A DNA stretch of 64,000 bases from the NCBI RefSeq assembly GCF_001456115.1, contig NZ_CP013264.1:852001-916000 (forward strand). The letters are read 5' to 3'. Origin of the DNA: Sphingobium baderi (GTDB lineage Bacteria; Pseudomonadota; Alphaproteobacteria; Sphingomonadales; Sphingomonadaceae). A program made the translations under genes and the position numbers. The notes beneath the pieces are model-generated. The model was given only the letters and a program-made list of their open reading frames with translations. It did no database searches and was not told the DNA's origin. Below are positions 15,295 to 24,430 of the stretch, piece after piece; position 1 is the first letter of the stretch; each line of letters starts with the position of its first letter.

Positions 15295-15816
15295 ATGATC
15301 GACGACCGGCCCCCGGCCGTGCGCGGTGGCGGCGCGTTCAGCGCGCTCGCCCGCGACGGCCTCACCCATGTCGAACTGACCTGGATCGAGAAGAGGCTCG
15401 AGCATTGGATACGCTTCGGCCGCATCGCCCAGGATCGCATCCTGACGCGCCGCACGCGCATCGTCAGCTTCCGGCCGGGCGCTGTCTTCGCCTTCGTTCT
15501 TTGGGCGTCGAACGACTTCGGAACCATCATTTCGCGCATTGACGTGGTGCGCGCGGTCGCGGCCAACGAGTCATACACAACGCTGCCGTTCGTGCGGCCT
15601 GGCGGGGATATCCTGCTCAAGATCGAGGGCTGGCCCAAGGTCCAGCAGGTGCTCGCCGTCATTGACGCGGTGGAGTCGGCCGGCGTCGATCCCTGCGATG
15701 CAGCCGCCGATCACTGGCGCCATGTTCACAACCGCATCGTCGCCGGTCATCAGCCGAGGCCCTACACGGCGGAGCGCCATCGCGCCTGGCTCAAGCGTCG
15801 GGAGATCGAGGGATGA
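15295..15816 (+). CDS. DUF2840 family protein
   Basis: A 173-residue protein with the DUF2840 pattern THVELTWIEKRLEHWIRFG, FRPGAVFAFVLWASNDFGTIISRIDVVRAV and LLKIEGWPKVQQVLAVIDAVE. The family is found almost only between repA and the TraF-like peptidase in this type of element, with unknown role. CAGGAG precedes the ATG and its stop overlaps the next start (ATGA). Confidence 0.85.
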   Translation: MIDDRPPAVRGGGAFSALARDGLTHVELTWIEKRLEHWIRFGRIAQDRILTRRTRIVSFRPGAVFAFVLWASNDFGTIISRIDVVRAVAANESYTTLPFVRPGGDILLKIEGWPKVQQVLAVIDAVESAGVDPCDAAADHWRHVHNRIVAGHQPRPYTAERHRAWLKRREIEG

Positions 15817-16391
15817 CGCGCCGCCGCTATATCATGGCAACCGCCATTGTCGCATCAGCCTTCGCAGTTTCGTTCGTCGCCATCGCCGTCGTTGATCCGT
15901 TTCCGCGCGTCATCTGGAACGCCAGCGCGAGCGCGCCGATCGGACTCTACCGCATCCATCCCGATCATGATCCACCCGCTGGTGCGCTGGTCGCGGTCAC
16001 GCCGCCCCGGCGGTTGGCGCGATGGATGGCCGAGCGAGGCTATCTGCCCGAGGGCTTGCCGCTCCTGAAGCATGTCGCGGCGAAGGCCGGGCAGCGCCTC
16101 TGCCGGATCGGCGACGTGCTGAGCGTCGATGCGCGGCCGGTTGCCATCGCCCTTGCGCACGATCGCCGTGGCCGTCCGCTGCCCATCTGGCAGGGTTGCC
16201 GCACGCTCCGAACGGGCGATCTGCTGCTCCTCAACCCCGCCCATCCCGACAGTCTGGACGGCCGCTATTTTGGGCCGCTGCCGGCCTCAGCCGTCATCGG
16301 ACGCGCGACGCCGCTGTATCTGTCCGCGCCGTCCTCAGCGCATCCTTCCGCCAACCACAAGGAGACTGGCCGTGCCCACCACGCACTTTGA
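15813..16391 (+). CDS. traF: TraF-like S26 family signal peptidase
   Basis: A 192-residue protein with one N-terminal membrane segment (about residues 8-28). The S26/TraF active site is present: NASASAPIGLY with nucleophile Ser40, and LLKHVAAKAG with general base Lys86. Conjugative TraF peptidases mature (and in RP4 cyclise) the TrbC pilin encoded at 41202. The gene overlaps DUF2840 by 4 bp upstream and the second DUF736 gene by 20 bp downstream. Confidence 0.9.
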   Translation: MTRRRYIMATAIVASAFAVSFVAIAVVDPFPRVIWNASASAPIGLYRIHPDHDPPAGALVAVTPPRRLARWMAERGYLPEGLPLLKHVAAKAGQRLCRIGDVLSVDARPVAIALAHDRRGRPLPIWQGCRTLRTGDLLLLNPAHPDSLDGRYFGPLPASAVIGRATPLYLSAPSSAHPSANHKETGRAHHAL

Positions 16392-16704
16392 ATCCACCGG
16401 CGACGGCTATGCAGGCCGCGTCAGGCTGTTCGGCATCGACGAGGCGATTGTGCTCGTTCCGCTTGAACCGAACGACGCCGAGAATGCGCCCGACTACCGC
16501 ATCCATCTCGATGATGAGGATGGCCCCGAAGTCGGCGGCGCCTGGAAACGGGTCGGCGAACGGGCGGGTGATTACATCGCGCTGGAGATCGACAGCCCGA
16601 TCTTCCCGGCCCCGTTCCGGCCCGTGCTGTTCCGCGCCGATCCCGAGGGCCGGACGCTTTGGCTGTCGTGGCGGCGTCCGCGACCGCGCGAAGACCGGAG
16701 CTGA
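16372..16704 (+). CDS. Second DUF736 family protein
   Basis: A 110-residue protein resembling DUF736: YAGRVRLFGIDEAIVLVPLE ... PDYRIHLDDEDGPEVGGAWKRVGERAGDYIALEIDSPIFPAPFRPVLF. It starts with GTG, supported by AAGGAG, inside the end of the peptidase gene. Its function is unknown. It is divergent from the copy at 8279 and belongs to the mobilisation block. Confidence 0.85.
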   Translation: MPTTHFESTGDGYAGRVRLFGIDEAIVLVPLEPNDAENAPDYRIHLDDEDGPEVGGAWKRVGERAGDYIALEIDSPIFPAPFRPVLFRADPEGRTLWLSWRRPRPREDRS

Positions 16705-16707
16705 TCG

Positions 16708-17598
16708 GTGCCTGTTCCGATCATCCATTTGTTCGCGGAAATGCCGTCTCATCCCTTCGTCCCGCTCGGTCGCAGGTCGGCCGGCGCGCACAGCGAAGGT
16801 CAAGGGCGGTTCCCGGCCGGCGCTTCGCGCGAACCCTTTACCGCAGCGAGCACGCTGGCAGGCTGGCGTCAGAGCGGGGGCGGATCGGCCGTCGTGGCCG
16901 CGATCCTGCTGCTGCTCGCGCCGGGCGCTGCGCTGGCACAGAATGCGCCGGCCGAACGGGTTGCGGCGAGCCATCCCCATGCCGGCCATGTCGCCGATGC
17001 GGCGCAGCGGTTCCGCATCCCGGAAGCCTGGATATGGGCGGTGGTGCGCGTCGAGAGCAACGGCAATTCCCGCGCTGTCTCGACTGCCGGGGCGACGGGT
17101 CTGATGCAGATCATGCCCGGGACCTGGGCGGGTCTACGCGCGCGCTATCGGCTCGGCTCCGATCCATTCGACGTGCGCGACAACATTATGGCGGGCGCGG
17201 CCTATCTGCGCGAGATGTTCGACCGCTACGGCAATGCGACCGCCATGCTCGCCGCGTATAATGCGGGACCGGGCCGCTACGACGAGCATCTCGCGCGCGG
17301 CCGTCCGCTGCCCGCCGAGACACGCGCCTATCTCATGAAACTGGCGGCGATCACCGGCGGTTCGGACGACACTCAGTTTGCTGCGGCACCAGCTCCCGAT
17401 TCGCTTGCCTGGCGTCGTGCCGCACTGTTCGCGGAGCGTTCAGGACCGGCTTCGACTATGCCGGTGGACGCTGCAAACGATGCCAGGGCCGCGCAACCCG
17501 GACGCCCGCTAGCCGGCCGCACGGAGGTTGCGATGGTCGCAGCCACGCCACCCTCGACCGGCCTCTTCGTCCCGCTTTCTGGCCGGTCTCCGCCATGA
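16708..17598 (+). CDS. Lytic transglycosylase (VirB1-like)
   Basis: A 296-residue protein beginning with GTG. A basic N-terminal stretch of about 50 residues precedes a hydrophobic export segment ending LLLLAPGAALA. The SLT domain follows with the catalytic Glu in VVRVESNGN, then ATGLMQIMPGTWAGL and AMLAAYNAGPGRY. It would open peptidoglycan for the mating channel. The low-complexity C-terminus has no known motif. It is translationally coupled to the next small gene (ATGA). Confidence 0.85.
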   Translation: MPVPIIHLFAEMPSHPFVPLGRRSAGAHSEGQGRFPAGASREPFTAASTLAGWRQSGGGSAVVAAILLLLAPGAALAQNAPAERVAASHPHAGHVADAAQRFRIPEAWIWAVVRVESNGNSRAVSTAGATGLMQIMPGTWAGLRARYRLGSDPFDVRDNIMAGAAYLREMFDRYGNATAMLAAYNAGPGRYDEHLARGRPLPAETRAYLMKLAAITGGSDDTQFAAAPAPDSLAWRRAALFAERSGPASTMPVDAANDARAAQPGRPLAGRTEVAMVAATPPSTGLFVPLSGRSPP

Positions 17599-17861
17599 GC
17601 CGCTCTCGCGCGTTCTGGCGAGCTTCGTCGCAGCCTTTCGCAGTGCCGGAAGCGGGAAGGCTTCAGGTTCTGCAGGCGAAGGGTCGAGGGCAAGATAAAG
17701 GGCGGCAATGTGCGACGCCATTTTGCCCCGGTCGTGGCCTTGTTTCTCAAGGCTTTTGGGCATTGCTGCGCAATGTGCGCGGAAACCGCGCAATGTGCGG
17801 CCACCGATGGACGCCAGCAAACAGCCGGGTTTGCCGCACATTGCGGGGCGTCGCGCGATGA
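17595..17861 (+). CDS. Small basic protein coupled to the relaxase
   Basis: An 88-residue Arg-rich, Cys-containing protein. Its start overlaps the transglycosylase stop (ATGA at 17595) and its stop overlaps the relaxase start (ATGA at 17858), a pattern that suggests real translation. No family is recognised. The DNA that encodes it is unusual because it contains four copies of a GCAATGTGCG repeat, so the reading frame might partly be a by-product of a cis-acting site. Confidence 0.4.
   Translation: MSRSRAFWRASSQPFAVPEAGRLQVLQAKGRGQDKGRQCATPFCPGRGLVSQGFWALLRNVRGNRAMCGHRWTPANSRVCRTLRGVAR
17705..17845. repeat. GCAATGTGCG repeat cluster upstream of the relaxase (candidate oriT or control site)
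   Basis: GCAATGTGCG occurs at 17705-17714, at 17769-17779 and 17789-17799 as GCGCAATGTGCG (20-base period), and inverted as CCGCACATTGCG at 17834-17845. Repeats in direct and inverted orientation next to a relaxase gene are typical of oriT or of a relaxase autoregulation site. Confidence 0.45.
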
Positions 17862-19588
17862 GCCGCGACGACAATTTCCGCATCCGGCCAGGCCGCATTC
17901 GCTCGCAGGGAAGCCAGCGCTCTCGACCGATCATCGTCCAGGCGCTCGCCGCCGCCCAGCGTGCCGGCGGTCATGTTTCACGACGTGGCCGGATCGTCGC
18001 GCCGGGCAGTTCAACCTTCGGGCGTGGCCGGGTTGCGAGCGTGCGCGCGACCCACCGGCTCGGCCACCGATCGCGTCAGGTTATCGTCAAGGCGCGCGTG
18101 GTCCGGCAGGGCGGCCGGGCCTCGCTCGCTGCCCATCTCAATTATCTGCAACGCGATGGCGTCACCCGCGACGGCGAGAAGGGCGTGCTGTTCGGCGCCG
18201 AGGCGGACAGCCTCGACCGCAATGAATTCGCCGCTCGCTGCGAAAACGACCGGCACCATTTCCGCTTCATCGTCTCGCCCGAGGACGCGGACCACATGCG
18301 CGACCTCAAGGGCTTCACCCGCCAGCTTATGACGCGGATGGAATCGGACCTCGGCACCCGTCTCGACTGGCGAGCCGTCGAGCATTGGAATACCGACAAC
18401 CCCCACGTCCACATCATCGTGCGCGGCATCGGTGAGGACGGGCAAAACCTCGTCATCTCGCGCGATTATATCGGCGAAGGGATGCGGGCGCAGGCGCGCG
18501 AGATCGTGACCCGCGAACTGGGCCTTCGTAGCGACCTCGACATCCGGCAATCGCTGGAGCGGCAGGTCGAGGCCGAACGCTGGACCGAGATCGACCGCGA
18601 CTTGTCGCGCACCATGCAGCGTGATGGGCTGATCGACACGGCGCCTGCGCCCGCCGTGCAGCCGGATGGCGACCATGCGCTGCGAATGGGACGACTGCGC
18701 AAGCTGGAGCGGCTCGGTCTCGCCAACGAGATCGCGCCAGGCCAGTGGACGCTCGCGGACGACGCGCAGGCAGCCTTGCGCGAGCTGGGCGAGCGCGACG
18801 ACATCATCAAGCGAATGCACAAGGCGATGACCGAGCGCGGCATCGATCGAGGCGCCGCCAGCTATGTGCTCGACGCCGATTCGGGCCGGCCGGTGATCGG
18901 GAAGTTGGTCGACCGCGGCTTGCATGACGAGCTGACCGGCGGCGCCTATGCGATCGTGGACGGGATCGACGGGCGCACGCATCACATCCGCTTTTCTGAC
19001 ATCGAGGCGACCGGCGATTGCAAGCCCGGCGCCATCGTCGAACTGCGCCGTTTCGAGGACCGCAAGGGCCGGCAGCGGGTGGCGCTCGCCGTCCGGTCGG
19101 ACATGGACTTGTCAGCGCAGATCCATGCACCGGGCGCCACCTGGCTCGACCGCCGCAACCTTTCGAGCGATGGCCGCGATCTTGGCGGCGGTTTCGGAAC
19201 CGAGGTGGGTGTCGCGATGGAAGCGCGCGCCGAGCATCTCGCCGACGAAGGCTTGGCGCGGCGGCAAGGCCAGCGCGTCATCTTCGCGCGCAATCTGCTC
19301 GACACGCTCAGGCGGCGCGAGCTGGACGCAGCCGCCAAGGACTTGTCGGCCGAGATCGGCTTGCCGCACGCGCCGTCCAAGGCCGGCGAATATGTTGCGG
19401 GCACGCTGCGCCAGCGTGTCACCCTTGCCTCTGGCCGCTTCGCCATGATCCACAACGGCTTGAGCTTCCAGCTCGTGCCCTGGTCGCCTTCGCTCGACCG
19501 CCAGATCGATAAGCACATCTCCGGCGTCATGCGCGGCGATGGCGGCGTTGACTGGTCGTTCGGGCGTGGGCGGGCGTTGGGACTTTAG
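17858..19588 (+). CDS. DUF3363/VirD2-type conjugative relaxase
   Basis: A 576-residue protein that would nick oriT and lead the strand into the recipient. After a basic N-terminus, LAAHLNYLQRDG (Tyr96 as candidate catalytic residue), HHFRFIVSPEDA and the HUH metal motif HWNTDNPHVHIIVRG (His183, His185) are clear. The C-terminal two thirds is the DUF3363 region. The ATG at 17858 was chosen for the 4-bp overlap with the upstream small gene. In related elements traG usually follows; here 18 kb of cargo intervenes. Confidence 0.9.
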   Translation: MSRDDNFRIRPGRIRSQGSQRSRPIIVQALAAAQRAGGHVSRRGRIVAPGSSTFGRGRVASVRATHRLGHRSRQVIVKARVVRQGGRASLAAHLNYLQRDGVTRDGEKGVLFGAEADSLDRNEFAARCENDRHHFRFIVSPEDADHMRDLKGFTRQLMTRMESDLGTRLDWRAVEHWNTDNPHVHIIVRGIGEDGQNLVISRDYIGEGMRAQAREIVTRELGLRSDLDIRQSLERQVEAERWTEIDRDLSRTMQRDGLIDTAPAPAVQPDGDHALRMGRLRKLERLGLANEIAPGQWTLADDAQAALRELGERDDIIKRMHKAMTERGIDRGAASYVLDADSGRPVIGKLVDRGLHDELTGGAYAIVDGIDGRTHHIRFSDIEATGDCKPGAIVELRRFEDRKGRQRVALAVRSDMDLSAQIHAPGATWLDRRNLSSDGRDLGGGFGTEVGVAMEARAEHLADEGLARRQGQRVIFARNLLDTLRRRELDAAAKDLSAEIGLPHAPSKAGEYVAGTLRQRVTLASGRFAMIHNGLSFQLVPWSPSLDRQIDKHISGVMRGDGGVDWSFGRGRALGL

Positions 19589-19803
19589 GTCCGTGGTTGC
19601 GGACGATCCGGAACGGCAGCTCATAGGAAGATAAATCGGGATAGCGGACGTTTTTCGCCGCAAGTTCGGGAGTCAGCTTCGCGCCCTCTTATCAGACGTC
19701 CAAGGGCCCCTCGACTCTGCCCCAAAGCGGACATCCAATTCGCTGCTCTACACCATCTTCCGGTTTCGCCCTTGTGGCACTCGACGAGCCGAAGATTTCA
19801 AAT
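19589..19803. other. Intergenic gap after the relaxase
   Basis: About 215 bases between the convergent relaxase and TM-SAVED genes. A single iteron-like half (CGGACGATCCGGAAC at 19600-19614) resembles the repeats at 15030-15095. Nothing else is recognised. Confidence 0.4.
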
Positions 19804-20880
19804 TCATGAGCGAACAAGCGTTGCGCCTGGCGCGTTCGCGACGGGCATCTTGATACCCCATGGGTAGGTCGCTGGCGATCCATTCTCATATTGATAGACG
19901 GTGAGTGCCGGCAGATTGCGCTTGTCGTAGCTGCGGCCGAAGCTGATCACCACGCTGGTCGGCGCAACAAGCACAAGGTGAACTTGCCGGACATTAGTCG
20001 CACAAAGCTGGCGCGCCAAGTCGAAGAATTGCTGCGCCCATGCCGCCTGTTTCGCCGCTGACCAATGATGATCGATTGTCGGAGCAGGTAGCCCTAGCCG
20101 AATGACCGGCAGGCCTGGGAAGCGATGTGCGATAGCAACCCGATCCTCCGGGTAAGACACCGAGACCGCGACCACAACTTCGCTGGCATCACCGACCGTC
20201 TCGAGCCCGGTCAGCACCAATCGCTCGCCGTCGTCTGGTTCGTCGAGACCGCGCCAGCATTCTTGGGCCCGATCCCAGTCCAGCAGGGTCACACGGCCCT
20301 CATCATCTAGAAGAACCCCCATCAGAAAGGCGAACGGCACCGCGGCCATGCCGCCGGCAACGACCGTGAGGTCGCGACGGTCCCGGCCTGTCGAGTTCTG
20401 ATGGATCATGTGCGGTAGGCTCTCGAGCCTGGCCAACGCCTGCTCGGGCGAAAGCAAAACGCCGTCCGCACCCTGCCGGATATCGAGTAGGAGTGAGACG
20501 CGCCGGTCCATAATCCCCGTGGGGACCGCGGAGATGAGCGGTTGTCCACTCATGTCCCGTAGCCCTCGCAGCTCGATCGCCAGCACTTGCTTGCGGCTCT
20601 CGCGTCGCAGATCGACAATCAGCCATAGTGCTCCACCGATAATCATTAGGGAGGCGAGCGTGAGGACAAGCGCCAAAACAAAGGCCGGTATGCCGGCACC
20701 GGAATCGAAGGACACATCAATCCGGCCGTTCTCGGTCGGGATGCCAACCGTCAGCGCGAACCCGGCAAAGGTCGCGAGGATCAGCGTCACGCCCCATTTG
20801 ATGAGCCGCATGCCCGGCAGCGGGCGCAGGAAGATGAAATCGATCCAGGAGCGAATGAAATAGTCGAAATGCTTTTTCAC
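19804..20880 (-). CDS. CBASS effector: two-TM SAVED domain protein
   Basis: A 358-residue protein. Two membrane helices lie at about residues 27-46 and 65-89, then a soluble part ends in a SAVED domain: VVVAVSVSYP, LPVIRLGLPAP, QQFFDLARQLCATNVRQVHLVLVAPTSVVISFGRSY, and ALTVYQYENG near the C-terminus. SAVED domains bind cyclic oligonucleotides, so this should be the membrane-disrupting effector of the CBASS operon (the TM-SAVED, Cap14-like type). It starts with GTG overlapping the Cap3 stop (GTGA). The last gene of the operon. Confidence 0.75.
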   Translation of the reverse strand: MKKHFDYFIRSWIDFIFLRPLPGMRLIKWGVTLILATFAGFALTVGIPTENGRIDVSFDSGAGIPAFVLALVLTLASLMIIGGALWLIVDLRRESRKQVLAIELRGLRDMSGQPLISAVPTGIMDRRVSLLLDIRQGADGVLLSPEQALARLESLPHMIHQNSTGRDRRDLTVVAGGMAAVPFAFLMGVLLDDEGRVTLLDWDRAQECWRGLDEPDDGERLVLTGLETVGDASEVVVAVSVSYPEDRVAIAHRFPGLPVIRLGLPAPTIDHHWSAAKQAAWAQQFFDLARQLCATNVRQVHLVLVAPTSVVISFGRSYDKRNLPALTVYQYENGSPATYPWGIKMPVANAPGATLVRS

Positions 20881-21353
20881 GTCTGGTTCCCCTTCGCGCC
20901 GTCGATGATCTCGATCGGCTCCGGTGGCGCGCCGCGCTGGAACAGCGTCGCCGACAACAACAGCCGCCGCCACCAAGCCGTGCGCACGATCAGCAGCATG
21001 GCGAAGGGAATATCGCGCTCCCCCTCGACAAGATCTTGCATCGATGCGAGGTCGGTGGAGCTCGGAATGGGTAAATGGTTTGGGTGCGAATGCCATTCGC
21101 CGAGATAGTTGAACCGCGCGAAATCCGACGCGGTTTCCTCGTAGAATCGGTCGAGCGCGCAGTGGTGATGTTCGACCGATCGCACGAAATGAGCAGCGCT
21201 ACCCGTCACTTCATCAATCGTAAAGTCGGCGAGCCTGAAATGGCCGGCCTCCACCTGTTCGGCCATGAGGATACCGCCGATCTCGCGCCGTCGCGCCTTG
21301 GCCAGCGCCTGGCGCATACGTGCGCGGAGCGGCTGCGTGAACTCAACCTTCAT
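20877..21353 (-). CDS. cap3: Cap3-type JAB/JAMM isopeptidase of CBASS
   Basis: A 158-residue protein with a full JAMM zinc site: Glu24 in EIGGIL, then His88-Ser-His90-Pro, Ser98 and Asp101 in GEWHSHPNHLPIPSSTD. In type II CBASS, Cap3 removes the CD-NTase from its conjugates. The ATG at 21353 overlaps the Cap2 gene by 11 bp. No other domain is present. Confidence 0.85.
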   Translation of the reverse strand: MKVEFTQPLRARMRQALAKARRREIGGILMAEQVEAGHFRLADFTIDEVTGSAAHFVRSVEHHHCALDRFYEETASDFARFNYLGEWHSHPNHLPIPSSTDLASMQDLVEGERDIPFAMLLIVRTAWWRRLLLSATLFQRGAPPEPIEIIDGAKGNQT

Positions 21354-23079
21354 CCGCGGCCTCCTCGGCCTTGGGGAAAAACTCTCGCAGCAAACCGCCC
21401 AACTCGTCTCGCGCATTCTCGTCGGCGTCCGGACCCCATTGCCCCTCGGGCACAAGGTCGATCGGATAAGTGTCGAATGGCGCTGCGAAGATCCACTCAC
21501 GCGCCATCCCGATTGCATAGGCCGAATTCGGAAGGGTGGTCGCGCCACCTTTGAGCAAGTCGATCGCCATGCGTCCGGCGTGAGCGGCGATGACTGAGAC
21601 ATCCGCGTCGTCGGCGATCAGCGGTGGCTTTTCTGCATCGATCTGCAGGCTGTATTGCTCGCCATCGCCACCGGTCCAGGGAATGCCATTGTCGTCGCAC
21701 CAACGCAGTATCTGCCGCCGCGCAGCGTACGGCGGCGGATCGAGATCGGGGCGCGAGCGTGCGATCATGCCCCCAATGCCGCCGGCAAAGACTTCAGCCC
21801 AGATCAACGGCTTCCGTTCGGCACATGCCACCGCGCCACAAAGGTTGAAGATCTGCGCGTCTGCTGTCGCGTCGATGATCAGATCGCACTGGCCAATTTG
21901 CTGCAGCGCCGAGTCGGTCGATGCAGAACTTTCCTGTCCGCCGAGCAGCAATCGTCTTACGATCGTCTTGGTGGACGGATTGATGTCGCGGAGCCGCGCC
22001 GCCAGCGCATCAGGTTTATTGAGGCCGACCGCGCGCCAGTCGAGTTCATTGCGCACCAGATTGCCCGGTAGCAGCAGATCGCCATCGACCAGCACCAGCG
22101 TGCCGACGCCTGCACGGGTAAGGGTTGCCGCGATCTTCGATCCTACCGATCCGCAACCGACGATCGCGACGGATCGGTCCGCAAGCACCCCGTGCTCGGC
22201 AGACAGGCGTTGCTCGTTCGCCGGCGCGACGATCGTGCGGTAGACATAGACATCGCGGCTGCCGGTGCCCTGCGCGAGCGAATAGAGCCGCGCCGTCCCG
22301 CGATGAACCAGCAGCAGCGGCATCTCGGCGTCGGAAGCTGTCATGCGCTCCAGCGCCGGGGCGAAGTTCAGCGTGGTCAGAATGGTGTTCAGAAAGGCGT
22401 AGCTGCCTTCGAACGGGACGTTAGTTTCGTCGGGGAGCCGGACGGCAAATCCCTCGCGCGTGCGCGGCTCCGTGAGCGGCGGCGCGGCGGCCCATATAGG
22501 CGGGGCGTCGGGCGATCCCAGCCGGCGTGGATGCGCAAGCCAATGTTTCGCGAACCAATGTTCATCGAGCGTGAAAGGCTGAGCTTGCAAGAGCGGCTGC
22601 TCCACAAGGATATCCAGCAAGGCCGTGTTGAGGATCAGGCGCAGCTTGGTGTTGCGCACCTCCTGCGCGACAGTCTGGCGATGGGCGCTGGCGACATCGG
22701 CGACCTCACCATCTGAGGGACTTTCGCCCGACAGCAGCCGATAAGCGCTTCCGATCATCATCGCGCCCGTGAACTGCGGTTCCCAATTGTCGGGACGATA
22801 TTCGAGGCAGAGCTCGCCCCCTGCGCCATATTGGTGACCCGAGATTCTCGCGCCGTCGCGGGGCGTCACCTGCGGCGGCACCGCCGGGAAAAAGTGCGGA
22901 TAGGTCAGGCTGAGCGGGTAGCTGGCACCGAGATGGACGATGTCGAAATCCGCGACGAACTGGAGATCGTCGGTCAGCCGCCACTTGGCGGACTGGAGCC
23001 AGTCGGCTTCTTCAGCCAGCTCGGCGATCGCCTGCCGTTCGGCGCGGGCGCGGGACGGCAGATCGGTCCACCAGATCAC
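21343..23079 (-). CDS. cap2: Cap2-type E1-E2 fusion of CBASS
   Basis: A 578-residue protein. The N-terminal E2-like domain has the catalytic cysteine Cys91 in GGELCLEYRPDNWEPQ. After a linker, the C-terminal ThiF/E1 domain has the nucleotide loop GCGSVGSK (308-315) and VDGD (331-334), with RNEL further on. Cap2 conjugates the C-terminus of the CD-NTase to a target and raises its activity. The gene overlaps the CD-NTase gene by 4 bp. Confidence 0.85.
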   Translation of the reverse strand: MIWWTDLPSRARAERQAIAELAEEADWLQSAKWRLTDDLQFVADFDIVHLGASYPLSLTYPHFFPAVPPQVTPRDGARISGHQYGAGGELCLEYRPDNWEPQFTGAMMIGSAYRLLSGESPSDGEVADVASAHRQTVAQEVRNTKLRLILNTALLDILVEQPLLQAQPFTLDEHWFAKHWLAHPRRLGSPDAPPIWAAAPPLTEPRTREGFAVRLPDETNVPFEGSYAFLNTILTTLNFAPALERMTASDAEMPLLLVHRGTARLYSLAQGTGSRDVYVYRTIVAPANEQRLSAEHGVLADRSVAIVGCGSVGSKIAATLTRAGVGTLVLVDGDLLLPGNLVRNELDWRAVGLNKPDALAARLRDINPSTKTIVRRLLLGGQESSASTDSALQQIGQCDLIIDATADAQIFNLCGAVACAERKPLIWAEVFAGGIGGMIARSRPDLDPPPYAARRQILRWCDDNGIPWTGGDGEQYSLQIDAEKPPLIADDADVSVIAAHAGRMAIDLLKGGATTLPNSAYAIGMAREWIFAAPFDTYPIDLVPEGQWGPDADENARDELGGLLREFFPKAEEAADEG

Positions 23080-24290
23080 GCAAAGCCTTGCGGCTTGGTC
23101 GGCGTGCGCGCGGTGTTGCTAAAGCTTGGGGTCGACAGCGCACCGGCGGCCGCCGCCGTCGCCCCGCGGAGCAGCCCAGCGGGCTTGCTGGCGCTCCGAT
23201 CGGCTGCGCGCTTGGCCAGCTCCTGCCCGAGATGCGGCGACAGCGAGTCAGTGATTGAGTGTCGATCGGCAAGGCTCGCTGCATGGGCGAAGTCCCGCTG
23301 CGCCTGGCGCAGCCACGCATAGAAAGCCCGTTCACGCTCGGGGAATTCGGCCCATTTGTCGGCAAAATTCTCGAGCGGGTCACTCGGATTCGCGATCACT
23401 GCACGACCGCGCGTGTCACGCGCGATATAGGCTTCCATTCCGCTCAGAATCGACAGCAGCGCGTCGGCGATCTCTTCCTCGCCCTGATAGGCATGCGCCG
23501 CGAGCGTGGTGATGATGATCGAGATCGGACAGCAGTTGAGCTCATCCTTTACATACATGATATCGCGGTGCCGCTTCAGGATCATGATCGAGGATTGCAG
23601 CGGCGTGCGCACCTTATAGTCCGGGATCGCCTCGACGCTGGCCTTGACTGCATCGGCCATGGCGCGGCGGCGCTTCTCGAGCACGACGCGCATGCGGCTC
23701 TTGAACCAATCGAGATAGCCCTTGGGGTTCGAGCGTGGCCAATCGTGGGTGATCTGCTGATAGTCCAGCCGCTCGTTATCGGTGATCGCGATCGCGGTTG
23801 CCGCCCGGCTGGCGTCGAGACCCTTGCTATCGAGCAGGATGCGAACGTCCTGCGCATTGGGCAGTGCGGGCACGACGTCCATATGAAACTGCGCGCCATC
23901 AGCATAGTTGAGGGTCCAGCACCGGCGCCCCTCGCGGAGCGGCTTGGCCATCGCCTGAGAGCGGCGATAACCCTCCATTTCCGCGCCGACCAGTGCCTTG
24001 AGCGTCTCCTGTGAGAGTTGCGGCTTGCTGAGCGCCTTCAGTTCGCAAACTGCATCGACGTCATATTCCTCGTCGGCATGCAGCGGCTTGATTACCGTTC
24101 CGAGACCGAAGGAGCCTTGGACATACACGGCGGGATCATAGTCACGCAGCGTCGAGGCAGGACGATTGAACCATCGACCGAGCGACTGATAGCTCTCCTC
24201 CGCCTGCTCGTAGCGCGTATCGCTGATCTCGAGCTCATCGGCAAGCGCATCGAGATAGGTCTTGGCAATCGAGGTGGCTCTGGTCGCCAT
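23076..24290 (-). CDS. CD-NTase (cGAS/DncV-like nucleotidyltransferase) of CBASS
   Basis: A 404-residue protein with the nucleotidyltransferase core: QGSFGLGT (GS at 59-60), Asp77 and Asp79 in EEYDVD, and the third acid Asp138 in FHMDVVPA. It would make a cyclic di- or trinucleotide on phage sensing. The C-terminus ends in QGFA, fitting conjugation of a terminal small residue by Cap2. It is the first gene of the four-gene operon. The clade cannot be assigned by eye; a SAVED partner suggests a trinucleotide or asymmetric product. Confidence 0.85.
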   Translation of the reverse strand: MATRATSIAKTYLDALADELEISDTRYEQAEESYQSLGRWFNRPASTLRDYDPAVYVQGSFGLGTVIKPLHADEEYDVDAVCELKALSKPQLSQETLKALVGAEMEGYRRSQAMAKPLREGRRCWTLNYADGAQFHMDVVPALPNAQDVRILLDSKGLDASRAATAIAITDNERLDYQQITHDWPRSNPKGYLDWFKSRMRVVLEKRRRAMADAVKASVEAIPDYKVRTPLQSSIMILKRHRDIMYVKDELNCCPISIIITTLAAHAYQGEEEIADALLSILSGMEAYIARDTRGRAVIANPSDPLENFADKWAEFPERERAFYAWLRQAQRDFAHAASLADRHSITDSLSPHLGQELAKRAADRSASKPAGLLRGATAAAAGALSTPSFSNTARTPTKPQGFA

Positions 24291-24430
24291 GAAATAACCC
24301 CCAAATAATATCGCCGGGCTATTCGCCCGCTATTGCCCCCGTGGGACGACAATGTAGTTACGCAGCATTAACGATCAAGATTTGTCGGAAAAAGGTGCGC
24401 GAGAACATGCGATCGGGCGGGTCGCGCTAG
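24291..24430. other. Gap before the CBASS operon, with the displaced end of the AbiJ-like gene
   Basis: On the minus strand, 24426 to 24375 continues the reading frame of the gene at 25249-26151 for 17 codons to a TGA, showing that the insertion sequence split off its last residues. The remaining 84 bases before the CD-NTase start hold no obvious promoter consensus, so the upstream gene and CBASS may once have formed one transcript. Confidence 0.55.

Noticed and set aside
17759..17850. GCAATGTGCG repeats considered as a CRISPR-like array
   Set aside because: The repeats are too short, spacing is irregular and one copy is inverted; an oriT or regulatory site fits better.
19600..19614. A fourth iteron copy after the relaxase
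   Set aside because: A single imperfect match far from repA; not enough to propose a second origin.
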